A DNA stretch of 64,000 nucleotides from Pseudomonas pudica (GTDB lineage Bacteria; Pseudomonadota; Gammaproteobacteria; Pseudomonadales; Pseudomonadaceae). Under the pieces are notes generated by a model. The model saw nothing but the letters and a program-made list of their open reading frames with translations. It was not told the DNA's origin and did not search any database. Position 1 is the stretch's first letter. Each line of letters starts with the position of its first letter. The DNA is taken from assembly GCF_015680405.1 (NCBI RefSeq), contig NZ_JADLJS010000001.1, positions 124,001-188,000 on the forward strand. The letters run 5' to 3'. Positions 16,752 to 25,826 of the stretch are shown in pieces. The position numbers were made by a program, and so were the translations under genes.

Positions 16752-17127
16752 TTGGTACCTCCAGTCCCAATCCCTGCTTGTGAGTCTAGGTTATGTTACA
16801 TAACGATGCGACCCAGCGAGAAACCCTGCCAGCTTACCAACGAGCAATGCGAAATGTGTGCTATCGCAAATTTATGATTTTACTGAGAATAGATTTTATC
16901 AATCGTTCATTTCTGGGAGGTATTCGAAACTTCCTAGACAAGGTGGCTCCCTGGGACCCGATGCGAAAACCTCCTGTTATAACCTCTTGATTATCCTTAT
17001 TATTTTTTCTAGCGCTCCTCTATACCGCCGCGAAACGATTCAGGATTTTCATTACGTATGGGCGCATTCTTGATCTCCGGCCTAGCCTCCCTCTCCAACC
17101 TGCTAGGTCTTTTTGGAGATTCCGCTC
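16752..17127. other. 376-base intergenic stretch with a palindrome
   Basis: GTTATG-TTA-CATAAC at 16790-16804 is a near-perfect 15-base palindrome upstream of the 15852-16751 gene, a candidate operator. The segment around 16860-17010 is AT-rich and could contain a transposon end. No clear terminal repeat matching the right junction near 24.95 kb was found by eye. Confidence 0.4.
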
Positions 17128-17568
17128 ATGCGCTCCAGCTATCGAGGGTTCTCACCAAGGCCATCCAGGCACCTTGGTGAATGGTGCCTTAGCACCCATG
17201 CCGATTATTCACTTCAAAAAGAGCTGATCTCGCGTTCAGGCTCAAATCGGCTCTTTGTACCGAAATCTAAGACCGTGATGATCCGCTGCCAAGTTCGAGG
17301 ATGTAGCTGGGCGATGGTTTCACTCATCACTTTTGACTTGCCAAATAGCAGGCATCATTCAGCGGAGTTGTTCGATACCAATAAACGTCGTGTGCCTGGT
17401 GAATTGCTTTCGCCCTTCCCAAGCGTGCAATGCTATCAACGCATGATCCGATTCAGAACCGTTAAGGGAAGTTGGGGAGGTGTATGGTTCAGCGTTCGCT
17501 ATCGCGGCCCCTACCTGGTGGCGGAGTGGCATCACTACTCCACTCGGTATCTTTATCCGTGGTTCTGA
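17128..17568 (+). CDS. Hypothetical protein (146 aa) preceding the transposition genes
   Basis: A 146-residue basic, aromatic-rich protein (MRSSYRGFSPRPSRH at the start, HHYSTRYLYPWF at the end) with CQVRGC as a possible metal-binding pair. ATG 17128 follows GGAG by nine bases and is preferred over the TTG at 17113. It lies 153 bases upstream of the tnsA-like gene, on the same strand, so it might belong to the element. No family is recognised. Confidence 0.5.
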   Translation: MRSSYRGFSPRPSRHLGEWCLSTHADYSLQKELISRSGSNRLFVPKSKTVMIRCQVRGCSWAMVSLITFDLPNSRHHSAELFDTNKRRVPGELLSPFPSVQCYQRMIRFRTVKGSWGGVWFSVRYRGPYLVAEWHHYSTRYLYPWF

Positions 17569-17721
17569 GTGAATAGGGATTCACTCATCTACAAGCCCAC
17601 CGACTGATCAGGCTCGGCTTCAGACATTCAGTCTTATCGAAGACACCTACGGCGGTGTACTGCATGCCGGGCCTGTTCGAGTTGACCGCTTTCACTACGT
17701 TTCCACAAAGGAGGCGTCATT

Positions 17722-18357
17722 ATGCTCGTATTAGGTTCCTCTCACGTTCAAAAAGTCCCCCGCCAACCTCTCAATAAAGGGCGCCCGGGCAGCCGTGTGA
17801 CATTCTTCCCTTCTCGAAAACTTGGCCATCCGATTACTTGCGGCAATCTGACACAAGCGGACCTTTGTGTCCACCTTGAATACAGCAGCGAGGTGGATAG
17901 TTATGAGTGTCGACCGGCAATCTTGCAGTTCGAGGGCTCGCACTTCAAGGCAGATTTCTGCATCACACTCAGTGATGGATCCTCATCGTATTTGAAGCTT
18001 CTTCCATATAATGTTCAATACCAAGAGCATGATGACGAGTGTCACAAGCTCAAGCTTCGTCTGAGAGATGAGGGCATCACTGTCGCTTGGCTCGCCTCTG
18101 ACGATCTGCCTAGTCCTCTGCAGACGTCCAATCTGCGCTGCCTTTACTACTACAGTTTTGGAGCGAACCAACGGTTGGCGCAAAGTTTGTGCAAGTATGT
18201 CATGGGCCTGAAGGGTCAACGGGCAACTGTGGAAATGCTCCTCGCCTACGGCGCTTGCACGGCGGACATCTACCTAGCCATATTCTTGGGCGGCCTACAT
18301 GTCCACCTCGACCAAAAACTCTCACCACAGTCGATGGTGTACGGGAGGCCGGTATGA
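17722..18357 (+). CDS. TnsA-like transposase endonuclease subunit, probably catalytically dead
   Basis: A 211-residue protein with the TnsA N-terminal layout: LEYSSEVDSYECRP followed by QFEGSHFKADFCITLSDG. In active TnsA proteins a Glu, an Asp and a Q/E-x-K motif form the nuclease site. Here, by hand alignment, the Glu is Gln45, the Asp is kept as Asp78, and the Q/E-x-K is Lys-Leu-Leu at 92-94. A perfect AAAGGAGG precedes the ATG, and the stop overlaps the next start as ATGA. The next gene is a decayed tnsB copy, so this tnsA may be decaying too. If intact TnsB works alone, transposition would be expected to be replicative. The alternative is a structural, non-cutting TnsA. Confidence 0.7.
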   Translation: MLVLGSSHVQKVPRQPLNKGRPGSRVTFFPSRKLGHPITCGNLTQADLCVHLEYSSEVDSYECRPAILQFEGSHFKADFCITLSDGSSSYLKLLPYNVQYQEHDDECHKLKLRLRDEGITVAWLASDDLPSPLQTSNLRCLYYYSFGANQRLAQSLCKYVMGLKGQRATVEMLLAYGACTADIYLAIFLGGLHVHLDQKLSPQSMVYGRPV

Positions 18358-19103
18358 ACGGTTCTGATTTAAAAATCGGCGAGCATTTCCGCCGCCGTGG
18401 TCAGCGATTCCAAGTGATGAGTGTAAGACAAGCCAAAGTTCAGGAGAGGGCGACACACGGACCTAGGGTCGTACCTCGCCAGGCAGTTGAGATTTTGCCA
18501 CGAGCAATGAAACGCCGAGATTTGGTCAAAATCCGGGAAACAGCGCCTATGGTTGATCCACAAAAAGTCTTGCCCGGTTTGCCTAGGCGATATCTCTTGG
18601 GTTTTCATCTTCGCCTGCACTATGTTCAAGTACTGATGGCCCGGCTCCACGGGCACATGCCAAAAGATTGTGGCTCATTACAAATCAGTGAACTGGCGAA
18701 ACGCATCAATAATTCGGCGATCAATCGCATTCTCCTCAAGAATGAAGTATTTGAACGAAAAGTTGCTGATAGGCGTAGCAAGAACGCGCTGAAGCACCAC
18801 GGATGCTCGCGCCAGCGTCCCCGTATCTCTCGAATGTTTGGAGTGGTGAAGGCTCAAACCCAACAATTGGATGTCTTGGTTGTGGAGGAAAACGGTCGGA
18901 TCATTGGTCCCCCCTCTCTTACTGCCTTTACTGACGTATCGACGCAGACCCTGATCGCCTGGACCATCCGCATGGGTCCGCCAATCCGCTTGGATAACTC
19001 ATTCGGCGGTGTGAGAGAACCCTATGTAATCGATAGTGGAGCCGAATTCAGCTGGGATTACCAGGGTCGGATCATTGGCATGCTTGGCAGGGAGGTTGGG
19101 TAG
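18354..19103 (+). pseudogene. Decayed TnsB-like transposase (first copy)
   Basis: A 249-residue open frame homologous to the front and middle of the intact transposase at 19201-21081, starting with the same MNGSD, but with large in-frame deletions. After ELAKRIN it jumps about 120 residues to NRILLKNEVFER. A further loop is missing after WTIRMGPP. It stops at GMLGREVG, just after the second Asp. The first catalytic Asp (ADTQQ in the intact copy) is Gln here (AQTQQ), and the catalytic Glu lies beyond the stop. The frame has stayed open through several deletions, which is unusual for simple decay. Confidence 0.8.
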
Positions 19104-19123
19104 TAAGAACTAAACGCTGGAAG

Positions 19124-19204
19124 GTAATTTTCTCCGGAGGCCAGAGTATTCATGGCCATCAAAAAATCTTACCACAGTCTATGGTATACGCGAGGTCAGT
19201 ATGA
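19124..19204 (+). pseudogene. Remnant of a second tnsA 3' end
   Basis: In frame, this stretch reads IFSGGQSIHGHQKILPQSMVYARSV then stop. It aligns with the last 25 residues of the TnsA-like protein (IFLGGLHVHLDQKLSPQSMVYGRPV in two halves). Its stop overlaps the start of the intact transposase as ATGA, exactly as the full tnsA does with the decayed copy. This shows that an entire tnsA-tnsB unit was once present twice in tandem. Confidence 0.75.
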
Positions 19205-21081
19205 ACGGTTCTGATTTCAAGATCGGCGAGCATTACCGCTACCGCGGTCAGCGATTCCAAGTGCTGGATGTCAGACAAGACACGGTCCAGTTGCGGGCAA
19301 CCGAGGGACAAAGGGTCGTACTCCGCCAAACAGTTGATATTCTAGTCCGAGCAATGAAACGCGGAGATTTGGTCAAAACTCAGGAAGCGGCACTTATAGC
19401 CGATCCACAAAAAATCCTGGCCGGCTTGCCCAAGCGCTATTTGTTAGATTTTGACCGTCGCCTTCATTATGTACAAGGATTGATGGCGCGATTCCACGGA
19501 CATATGCCCAAAGATCGTGCATCACTAGAAATCAGTGAGCTGGCGAAACGTATCAACGACATCAGCATCCCCAGCTTCAGCACAGCGCGTCGCTGGATAA
19601 AAGCCTTCTGTACCTCTGGGCTGATGCCAACCGCGCTCATTCCGCACAAGCGCCAAAAGTCCAAGCATCGCCTTGAACGTCAGCCTCGGGAGGTCCAACA
19701 GCTCATCTTGCAACAGATGGACGCGCTTTACCTGAAGCCGGAGCCTGCATGCAAGACTGAGGTAATAGATGCGATTATTCTAGCGTTGAGAGAATTAAAC
19801 GACAACCGCCCCTCTCACGACAGACTGAAAGTCCCATCACCCTCAACGCTCAACCGCATTATCCTCGAGCATGATGCATATGAACGCACGCTTGCTCAAA
19901 AGGGAAGTAAGTACGCCCAGAGGCAACACGGATGGACGCGCAAGCGGCCCAGGCCCGCTCGATTATTTGCGTTGGTGGAGGCTGACACTCAACAGATGCA
20001 TGTTTTGGTTGTGGACGAGGAAGGTCAGGTCATCGGCCGGCCTTATCTCACCGCCTTTCTTGAAGTATCGACACGGATGCCAATCGCCTGGACCATTGGA
20101 TTTAACCCGCCATCGCTAGATACGACCTTAAAAGCCCTGAAGTTATCAATGTCCTCGGATAACCCATTCGGCGGGGTGGCGGAACGTTATGTATTCGACA
20201 GTGGTGCCGAGTTCATTGGAGATAACCTGCGCCGCATCATCGGTATGCTTGGCGGGGAGGTGTGTTATTGCGAGCCGGGTACTGGAAATCAAAAGCCACA
20301 TATTGAAGCTTTTTTTGGCGTCTGGTCGAAAGAAATCGCCCATATGCTACCCGGTACTACGTTCTCAAACATAGCCGCTCGAGGTGACTACAACTCCGAA
20401 GACCACGCCTGTTTGACCCTCAAGGCGTTGGATGACATCTTCAGCCGCTGGGTAAAAGAAGTGTACTGCGAGCGCATTCACAGCAGTCTGAATACTTCGC
20501 CGAGGATGGCATGGGAAGCGGCTCAAAACCCCATGTTTCCGCCTAGACGTCACTCTCTCTCGGAATTGCATCATCACTTCCTCAGGGCGTTTACCGCATC
20601 CGCGCAACAGGGCCGGCTTCGACACAAGTCGTTGTTTTGGACTGGGCCGGCTGTGGCGTACCTTGCCAACCGGGAGCCCAAGGCTGAAAAACTGGTTGTA
20701 TTCTACGACCCAAGCGACCTTGGGAAAGCTTGGGCAAGTCATCCGAGCTATCCGGAAGAGTTGATGGAATTGCAGCCCGTAGATCCTGATTATCAGGAAG
20801 GTCTGACGCTTCATCTGCATCAAGAAACGGTAAAGCGCTTGCGGGCGCATCGTCAGAGTTTTGATTCCGGCCGAGCTCGTGCAGCGCGTGTTGAAATTCT
20901 GCGCGACCTTGCTTACCTCAAAACTACAGCCAAACGTCGTAAGTACTATCAAACCAAAGAGCACGGTTCGTTGGAGCATCCCAAGAAATTTAGGCTTCCC
21001 AGGCCGAACAGGCCTCAAAAACCAGACAATTATCGATTTCATGGCAAGACGCCCGGAGATGATGCTCCGGTGGAGGTTTGA
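19201..21081 (+). CDS. TnsB/TniA-like DDE transposase
   Basis: A 626-residue transposase of the Mu/Tn7/Tn5053 type. The N-terminal HTH DNA-binding domains (about 1-240, including SFSTARRWIKAFCTSG and a TSxLNR-like segment SPSTLNRIILEHD) precede an RNase H-fold core with Asp262 (EADTQQ), Asp333 (FDSGAEF) and Glu369 (KPHIEAFFG). The D-70-D-35-E spacing is right for the family. A Mu-C-type beta-barrel and a basic tail follow. It cuts and joins the element's 3' ends. It is followed after 207 bases by the tnsC-like gene, which probably has its own promoter. Confidence 0.92.
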   Translation: MNGSDFKIGEHYRYRGQRFQVLDVRQDTVQLRATEGQRVVLRQTVDILVRAMKRGDLVKTQEAALIADPQKILAGLPKRYLLDFDRRLHYVQGLMARFHGHMPKDRASLEISELAKRINDISIPSFSTARRWIKAFCTSGLMPTALIPHKRQKSKHRLERQPREVQQLILQQMDALYLKPEPACKTEVIDAIILALRELNDNRPSHDRLKVPSPSTLNRIILEHDAYERTLAQKGSKYAQRQHGWTRKRPRPARLFALVEADTQQMHVLVVDEEGQVIGRPYLTAFLEVSTRMPIAWTIGFNPPSLDTTLKALKLSMSSDNPFGGVAERYVFDSGAEFIGDNLRRIIGMLGGEVCYCEPGTGNQKPHIEAFFGVWSKEIAHMLPGTTFSNIAARGDYNSEDHACLTLKALDDIFSRWVKEVYCERIHSSLNTSPRMAWEAAQNPMFPPRRHSLSELHHHFLRAFTASAQQGRLRHKSLFWTGPAVAYLANREPKAEKLVVFYDPSDLGKAWASHPSYPEELMELQPVDPDYQEGLTLHLHQETVKRLRAHRQSFDSGRARAARVEILRDLAYLKTTAKRRKYYQTKEHGSLEHPKKFRLPRPNRPQKPDNYRFHGKTPGDDAPVEV

Positions 21082-21288
21082 ACATACCGCATAGCCTAGA
21101 TCAATGACTTCCGCCCCGCGGTATCTCGGCAACCCAAACGCATTTCAACACTTATTGCGCCGAAAGCCGCGGGCTTTACTCCTGCCACGCCATATTAATT
21201 CTCTAAAATATCAATGCCTACCGCAGTAGATACAAGCCAATATTTCAGAATTAACAATGGCGATAAATATTGAAACGGAGTTGCTATT

Positions 21289-22245
21289 ATGGACACCCGA
21301 ACTGCAAAAATACTCGCTCGCTTTAAGCGCCAAGTAGTATTTTATGGGCAGTATAAATTTGCTTTTTCTCAGATCGAGAACGCTATTGAGAATACCGAAA
21401 TTCTAGGCGAGCCTTTATGCGCCCTGCTCTATGGAGTAAGTGGCTCTGGAAAATCTACGTTATGCAGATATTGTGAAAAGTACCACAGCAGCGACCCTGT
21501 TGTTCGCCGCGATGACGGCACCTATGTTCAATTGCCCATTTTTTATTGTGAAGTCCCAGCACCAACCACTGTTCGAGGCCTTATAGGCAACATGTTTTCA
21601 ACCTTGATAGGCCAGGAACCCAAAGGAACCGTGGTAAAGCTAACTCACCAACTCATAACCTGCTTGCATACAGCAGGGGTAAAGGTGATTTTTTTAGATG
21701 AAATACAACTACTCTGCGTGACAACCATAAGCCAAAAGGTCAAGCTCGACACGTTAAACTGGATTGTCACCCTACTAAATAAGTCTGGAATCCCAGTTAT
21801 CTTATCTGGCACCGAGCTATGCCGAGACATCCGCAACAGCCTCGACACCTTTGCCAAGCGTTATCCTTACGTTGCCGAGCTCAGTAACTTCCGCTACGAA
21901 GAGCACAGCGACAGTGATTACTTCACAGTGCTCAAACAGCTTGACTCAGCGATGTATTCAATCGCTGGAATTGATAAGGGCGTCCACTTATACGACCGAT
22001 CAATTGCAGCAGCCATATTCGTAGCGACTGCCGGAAATTTCAAGACTATGCGACTGATCATGAGCGACGCCTTAAAGTCTTGTTTACAAAGAGATGGACC
22101 ATGCGAACTTAATCTTGCTGATTTTCACATAGCCTGCGAATGCATTTCCCTTCGAGACAGATTGGCTGATGAGAATCCGTTTGCACTTGAACTCACCACC
22201 AACTTAAAGACCATCAACGACTACCAGGAGAAAGTCAATGAATAA
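21289..22245 (+). CDS. TnsC/TniB-like AAA+ ATPase
   Basis: A 318-residue ATPase. Walker A is GVSGSGKS (residues 49-56) and Walker B is VIFLDE (Asp137, Glu138). ILSGTELCRDI matches the sensor region of TniB proteins, and an AAA lid follows. These proteins bind target DNA as ATP-dependent filaments and link the target selector to the transposase. GGAG lies eight bases upstream of the ATG. Its last codons overlap the start of the TniQ-like gene by eight bases, so the two are translated together. The region is richer in A+T than the flanking core genes. Confidence 0.92.
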   Translation: MDTRTAKILARFKRQVVFYGQYKFAFSQIENAIENTEILGEPLCALLYGVSGSGKSTLCRYCEKYHSSDPVVRRDDGTYVQLPIFYCEVPAPTTVRGLIGNMFSTLIGQEPKGTVVKLTHQLITCLHTAGVKVIFLDEIQLLCVTTISQKVKLDTLNWIVTLLNKSGIPVILSGTELCRDIRNSLDTFAKRYPYVAELSNFRYEEHSDSDYFTVLKQLDSAMYSIAGIDKGVHLYDRSIAAAIFVATAGNFKTMRLIMSDALKSCLQRDGPCELNLADFHIACECISLRDRLADENPFALELTTNLKTINDYQEKVNE

Positions 22246-24754
22246 ATTTCTATTTATCCCAAGACCTTTGCCGGAAGAAAGCCCTAGTAGTGTACTGAGG
22301 CGAATGGCTGATCGTCATGGCCTGGTAAAAAAATGTGATCTCTCTTATATGTATATTAGCCCCACCTATACCGGGGCCCTTCTTTACCGAAACCACTCAA
22401 TCCCTCAATCAATAGCTGAGACGATTTCTTCACCTGAGGACCGAGAAAACTTTCTCAGCGGCTTTTATATGCCAATTACGGCATTGATAACTAAGCCAAA
22501 AATTCGTCTTTTGAATATTGAAGTGCCTTCTGATTTTATCAGATCCTCAGAAGCGGCGTATTGTTCAGAGTGCAGAAAAAATGGGCAAGAATATTTTATT
22601 AAGGATTTCACCCTTGCGCTTTACTGCCCCTACCATGCTCGTAAATATTTACGCAGATGTCCGACTTGCGGACAGAACCTGGCTTGGCATTGGCTTCTCG
22701 ACAATCATTGCCGCTGCCCTGAACTTCCGGAGTCTCCCCTATGCAACCCCGATAGGCTTGTATTCGAACGGCGACTTCTTGATATTTTTAGAAATGGAGA
22801 ATCTGAAAACTTCACAAAACTAATTGAGTATCTATACCTGCTCGGCTATCGCCGCACCGATGAATCACATTGCGCGGCAACCAGAGCCATTACACTACTG
22901 GCCCTAGCCATACTGGAGTGTAAGGAAAATGACATTCTTGACCAGTTGCGTCAGCTCAGTTGCTTGTACCCCACAATACCAAAGCGCATCATTTGCGCAA
23001 AGTTAGCATTGATCCAAACCATGGAGACAGAGAAATGCATCAAAGCTTTCTTGAGCCACCACCAAATTGAACCTACTTATAATTGCGACTCGCACGAACT
23101 ACCATTGAAGTCAAGTTTCTTTCTGGAGCGTCCTCAACTATACACATGGCTTTCGACGAACCATCGTGAGCGCAGGTTGCTACCCAAGGAAAAGACGCTT
23201 ACCACACTCAATGCGCGTTTCCCCCTTTGGAAAATAGAGAGGATCGAACACAAAATACAAGAACTTCGAAAGACAAATGAAGTGAGCCGTGACAAAATGG
23301 AATATTACATCACGACGAAAACTCTTAAACAAAATTTGGCTCTATCGGCCACCTGTATACACGACGCTGTATCAGAACGTCTCCTTACTCCTCATATAGG
23401 CCCGAGACACAAGTGGCTATTCGAAAAAGAAGACATCGCTCAATTTGAAAAAAAATTCATATCTATTCAGTTGCTTGCAACTCAGAGCAAGCTCCCACTG
23501 AGGAGTATTCGTAAAGCGCTTAGGCGCTTCCACAACCTAGACGTTGGCGTACTAAGACCAGCTTTTCGTCGCTATGTCATCAGCATGGAGCAAAAAGATG
23601 CTGTGCTTAAATGGCTTAACCGGTCAGAAGTCAGAGACATCCACGCAAAGCAACCTCATCATGTACTCCCACATCTGACAGGTAACGAATCAGGCTCTTG
23701 GCTCTCAGCTAAAGAGGCATCAGTTTTACTTCGCGTGGCTCCACTTACTGTTAAGGATCTGATCAGAGCAGGTTTGCTAACGTGTAAGTTCCGGTTAAAA
23801 AGAGGTAACGGATATGCTATCAACAACAACCACCTGCTCGAATTCAAAGAAAAATTTATTGGCATTAAAGAATCTTGCCTACTTCTGAAGTGCAATCTAC
23901 ATGCCACCTCCAGAATTCTTAGGAGCGTAAATATCCTACCAGTCACTGGACCCGGCGTGGACAGGTGCGAGAGAAACTTTTTCATACGGCATGATGTTGA
24001 GCTTTATGCAAGATCGCTCGATATGCAAAGCAAAGAGATTCTAGCCTATAATTTAGCAGACGCCTCAAAAGCACTGAGAATTTCGAAGAAGACCATCATC
24101 ACACTTATAAGAAGCGGCATCCTCACCACAACCAACAGCCTTCTGAAACACGAGATTTTAATTGACAAGGTTAGCGTTGACGAATTATACAAGTCTTACA
24201 TAACAGCGGGCACTCTTGCTAGCACATTGAAAACCCCGGTATCCTGCGTATGCCAAGAGCTAGTCAAAAATGGAATTACCCCTAAAGCGGGAGCCCACCA
24301 GAAACAACTTAGCCAAAATATTTATGAGCTAACCGAAATTATGAGCGTCTACCCTTCACTCGACACACCAATTGAACAAACGGTCAAAACAACAAAAAAT
24401 CACTTAGTCAGCGTATCTGCAGTCCTCAGCAAATACGCAATATCCATGCAGCAGCTATCACTATTATTCACTTCTTCAGGACTCGTAGAGTATTTGCGCA
24501 ATCCAAGTCAAGGATCCGAAGGTTATTACCTGACAAAAATTGATGCCCACAAGATCTCCAAGATACTGAATCGATATCTTACCTACCGTCAAGCCGACAA
24601 CTGCTTTGGGCGCGTAGGCCTGACCAGCTTCTTAGTGCGACAAAAAAAACTTCAGGCGTTTTACCCGCTTTTACCTCATACCAATCACCCCATGGTAAAA
24701 CGGGCTAGCCTGCTAAAATACATCGCATCTAAAACATCATCACAGCGACTCTAA
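22238..24754 (+). CDS. Large TniQ/TnsD-like target-selection protein
   Basis: An 838-residue protein. The TniQ domain is at the front (RPLPEESPSSVLRRMADRHG) with two zinc sites (Cys109, Cys112, Cys130, His133; Cys141, Cys144, Cys158, Cys160). After about residue 360 come at least three excisionase/MerR-like HTH units, for example around TTKTLKQNLALSATCIHDA, SAKEASVLLRVAPLTVKDLI and LADASKALRISKKTIITLI. Minimal TniQ proteins are about 400 residues; this length is like TnsD, which binds a fixed attachment site. The HTH array probably reads the target sequence. It overlaps the ATPase gene and ends 200 bases before the chromosomal junction. AT-rich codon use sets it apart from its neighbours. Confidence 0.85.
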   Translation: MNKFLFIPRPLPEESPSSVLRRMADRHGLVKKCDLSYMYISPTYTGALLYRNHSIPQSIAETISSPEDRENFLSGFYMPITALITKPKIRLLNIEVPSDFIRSSEAAYCSECRKNGQEYFIKDFTLALYCPYHARKYLRRCPTCGQNLAWHWLLDNHCRCPELPESPLCNPDRLVFERRLLDIFRNGESENFTKLIEYLYLLGYRRTDESHCAATRAITLLALAILECKENDILDQLRQLSCLYPTIPKRIICAKLALIQTMETEKCIKAFLSHHQIEPTYNCDSHELPLKSSFFLERPQLYTWLSTNHRERRLLPKEKTLTTLNARFPLWKIERIEHKIQELRKTNEVSRDKMEYYITTKTLKQNLALSATCIHDAVSERLLTPHIGPRHKWLFEKEDIAQFEKKFISIQLLATQSKLPLRSIRKALRRFHNLDVGVLRPAFRRYVISMEQKDAVLKWLNRSEVRDIHAKQPHHVLPHLTGNESGSWLSAKEASVLLRVAPLTVKDLIRAGLLTCKFRLKRGNGYAINNNHLLEFKEKFIGIKESCLLLKCNLHATSRILRSVNILPVTGPGVDRCERNFFIRHDVELYARSLDMQSKEILAYNLADASKALRISKKTIITLIRSGILTTTNSLLKHEILIDKVSVDELYKSYITAGTLASTLKTPVSCVCQELVKNGITPKAGAHQKQLSQNIYELTEIMSVYPSLDTPIEQTVKTTKNHLVSVSAVLSKYAISMQQLSLLFTSSGLVEYLRNPSQGSEGYYLTKIDAHKISKILNRYLTYRQADNCFGRVGLTSFLVRQKKLQAFYPLLPHTNHPMVKRASLLKYIASKTSSQRL

Positions 24755-24843
24755 TCCGTTTAAAATACTTTACCCCCGCCTGCTTCCTTTCCTTCTGCCT
24801 CAGCTGCTCAGAGGATTTCTGCACTTTAATCTTGTGCAAAAAG

Positions 24844-24960
24844 GTCAATCACCTTGACGAAATTTTGCGAAACTCAACTGTTATTGACATTTGGATTTCA
24901 GTCATCCTGAAAGAATCTTTAAAAAACAAATATGCGATTTTTATCCTCTTTGAAAAATGG
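24844..24960. other. Probable right end of the transposon-like element
   Basis: This AT-rich segment lies between the TniQ-like gene and the truncated AraC frame. It carries two TTGAC repeats 30 bases apart (24854, 24884), an inverted GTCAA/TTGAC pair (24844-24858) and a TTTCAG/CTGAAA inverted pair (24896-24912), which could be transposase-binding sites. The switch to high-GC coding sequence near 24960 marks the junction. The exact terminal bases and target duplication cannot be fixed from one copy. Confidence 0.4.
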
Positions 24961-25799
24961 GGCCGGGCTTCGTGCCTACGCACCTGCCCCAGGTGCAGGT
25001 GCTGAGTTGGGATCACTATGTGGCCAGCAGCCCGCAGATCTACGAACCCAGCCTGATGATTCTGGCCCAGGGCAGCAAGCTGGCACGCCTGGGGCCGCGT
25101 ACCCTGGAGTACGGCGCCGGGCATTACCTGGTGCAGGCATTGTCGGTACCGTTCATGTGCGAAACCTTCGCCACTCCCCAAGCACCGTTGCTGGGCGTGG
25201 CGGTGGATATCGACCGCAGCGTGCTGGGTGAACTGGTGCAAAGCATGGCCCTGGCGCCGGATGCCGCAGTGCAGGCGCAAACCCCGCAGTCGATGACCTC
25301 GGCGGCACTGGATGCGCCGATGCGCGAATGCGTGGAACGGCTGCTGCGCTGCCTGCAGGACCCAGTGGACGCCAGGGTACTGGGCCCGGCGCGGGTACAC
25401 GAGGTGCTGTACACCGCCTTGCGCGGCCCACAGGCGGGCGTGTTGCGGGCGCTGGTGGAGCAACAAGGGCACTTCGCCCGCATCGGCGCCGCCCTTGCCT
25501 ACCTGCGCGAACACTACACCGAGCCGCTGAGCGTGGAAGCGCTGGCCGCGCGCGCCAACATGAGCGTTTCGACCTTCCACGAGCACTTCAAGCGCTGCAC
25601 CGACATGGCACCGATGCAGTACCTCAAGCGCCTGCGGCTGCTGAAGGCGCAGCAGATGCTGATCGGCGAAGGTCTGGGGGTGGCACAGACCGCGCACCGG
25701 GTGGGGTACCAGAGCACCTCGCAGTTCAGCCGCGAATACAAGCGCCAGTTCGACCGCAGCCCCGGGGATGAATTGCCGTACCAGAGCCTGCCGGTGTAA
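24957..25799 (+). pseudogene. AraC-family regulator, 5' end lost at the element junction
   Basis: The 280-residue frame has the AraC N-terminal cupin (YEPSLMILAQGSK at about 29-41) and a complete C-terminal double HTH (LAARANMSVSTFHEHFK; GVAQTAHRVGYQSTSQFSREYKRQF). Relatives normally carry 15-25 more residues before PQVQVL. Here the frame opens at an ATG in AT-rich DNA one codon after an in-frame stop, and similarity starts at about GFVPTHLP. The element therefore appears to have replaced its promoter and first codons. A shortened protein might still be made if the element supplies a promoter. Confidence 0.7.
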
Positions 25800-25826
25800 T
25801 CGCCTGCCCTGGCGCCATGGCCTGAA

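Noticed and set aside
16860-17100. Left end of the transposon
   Set aside because: TGCGAAAACCTCCTGTTAT resembles TGCGAAACTCAACTGTTAT near 24867, but both are in the same orientation, whereas transposon ends should be inverted; probably chance.
17722-24754. CRISPR-associated transposon
   Set aside because: TnsB-, TnsC- and TniQ-like genes are present but no Cas effector or repeat array lies nearby; the long TniQ C-terminus fits protein-guided targeting.
24849-25697. Long minus-strand frame opposite the AraC gene
   Set aside because: It is the antisense shadow of a high-GC coding region with a His/Gln/Arg-rich product and no family resemblance.
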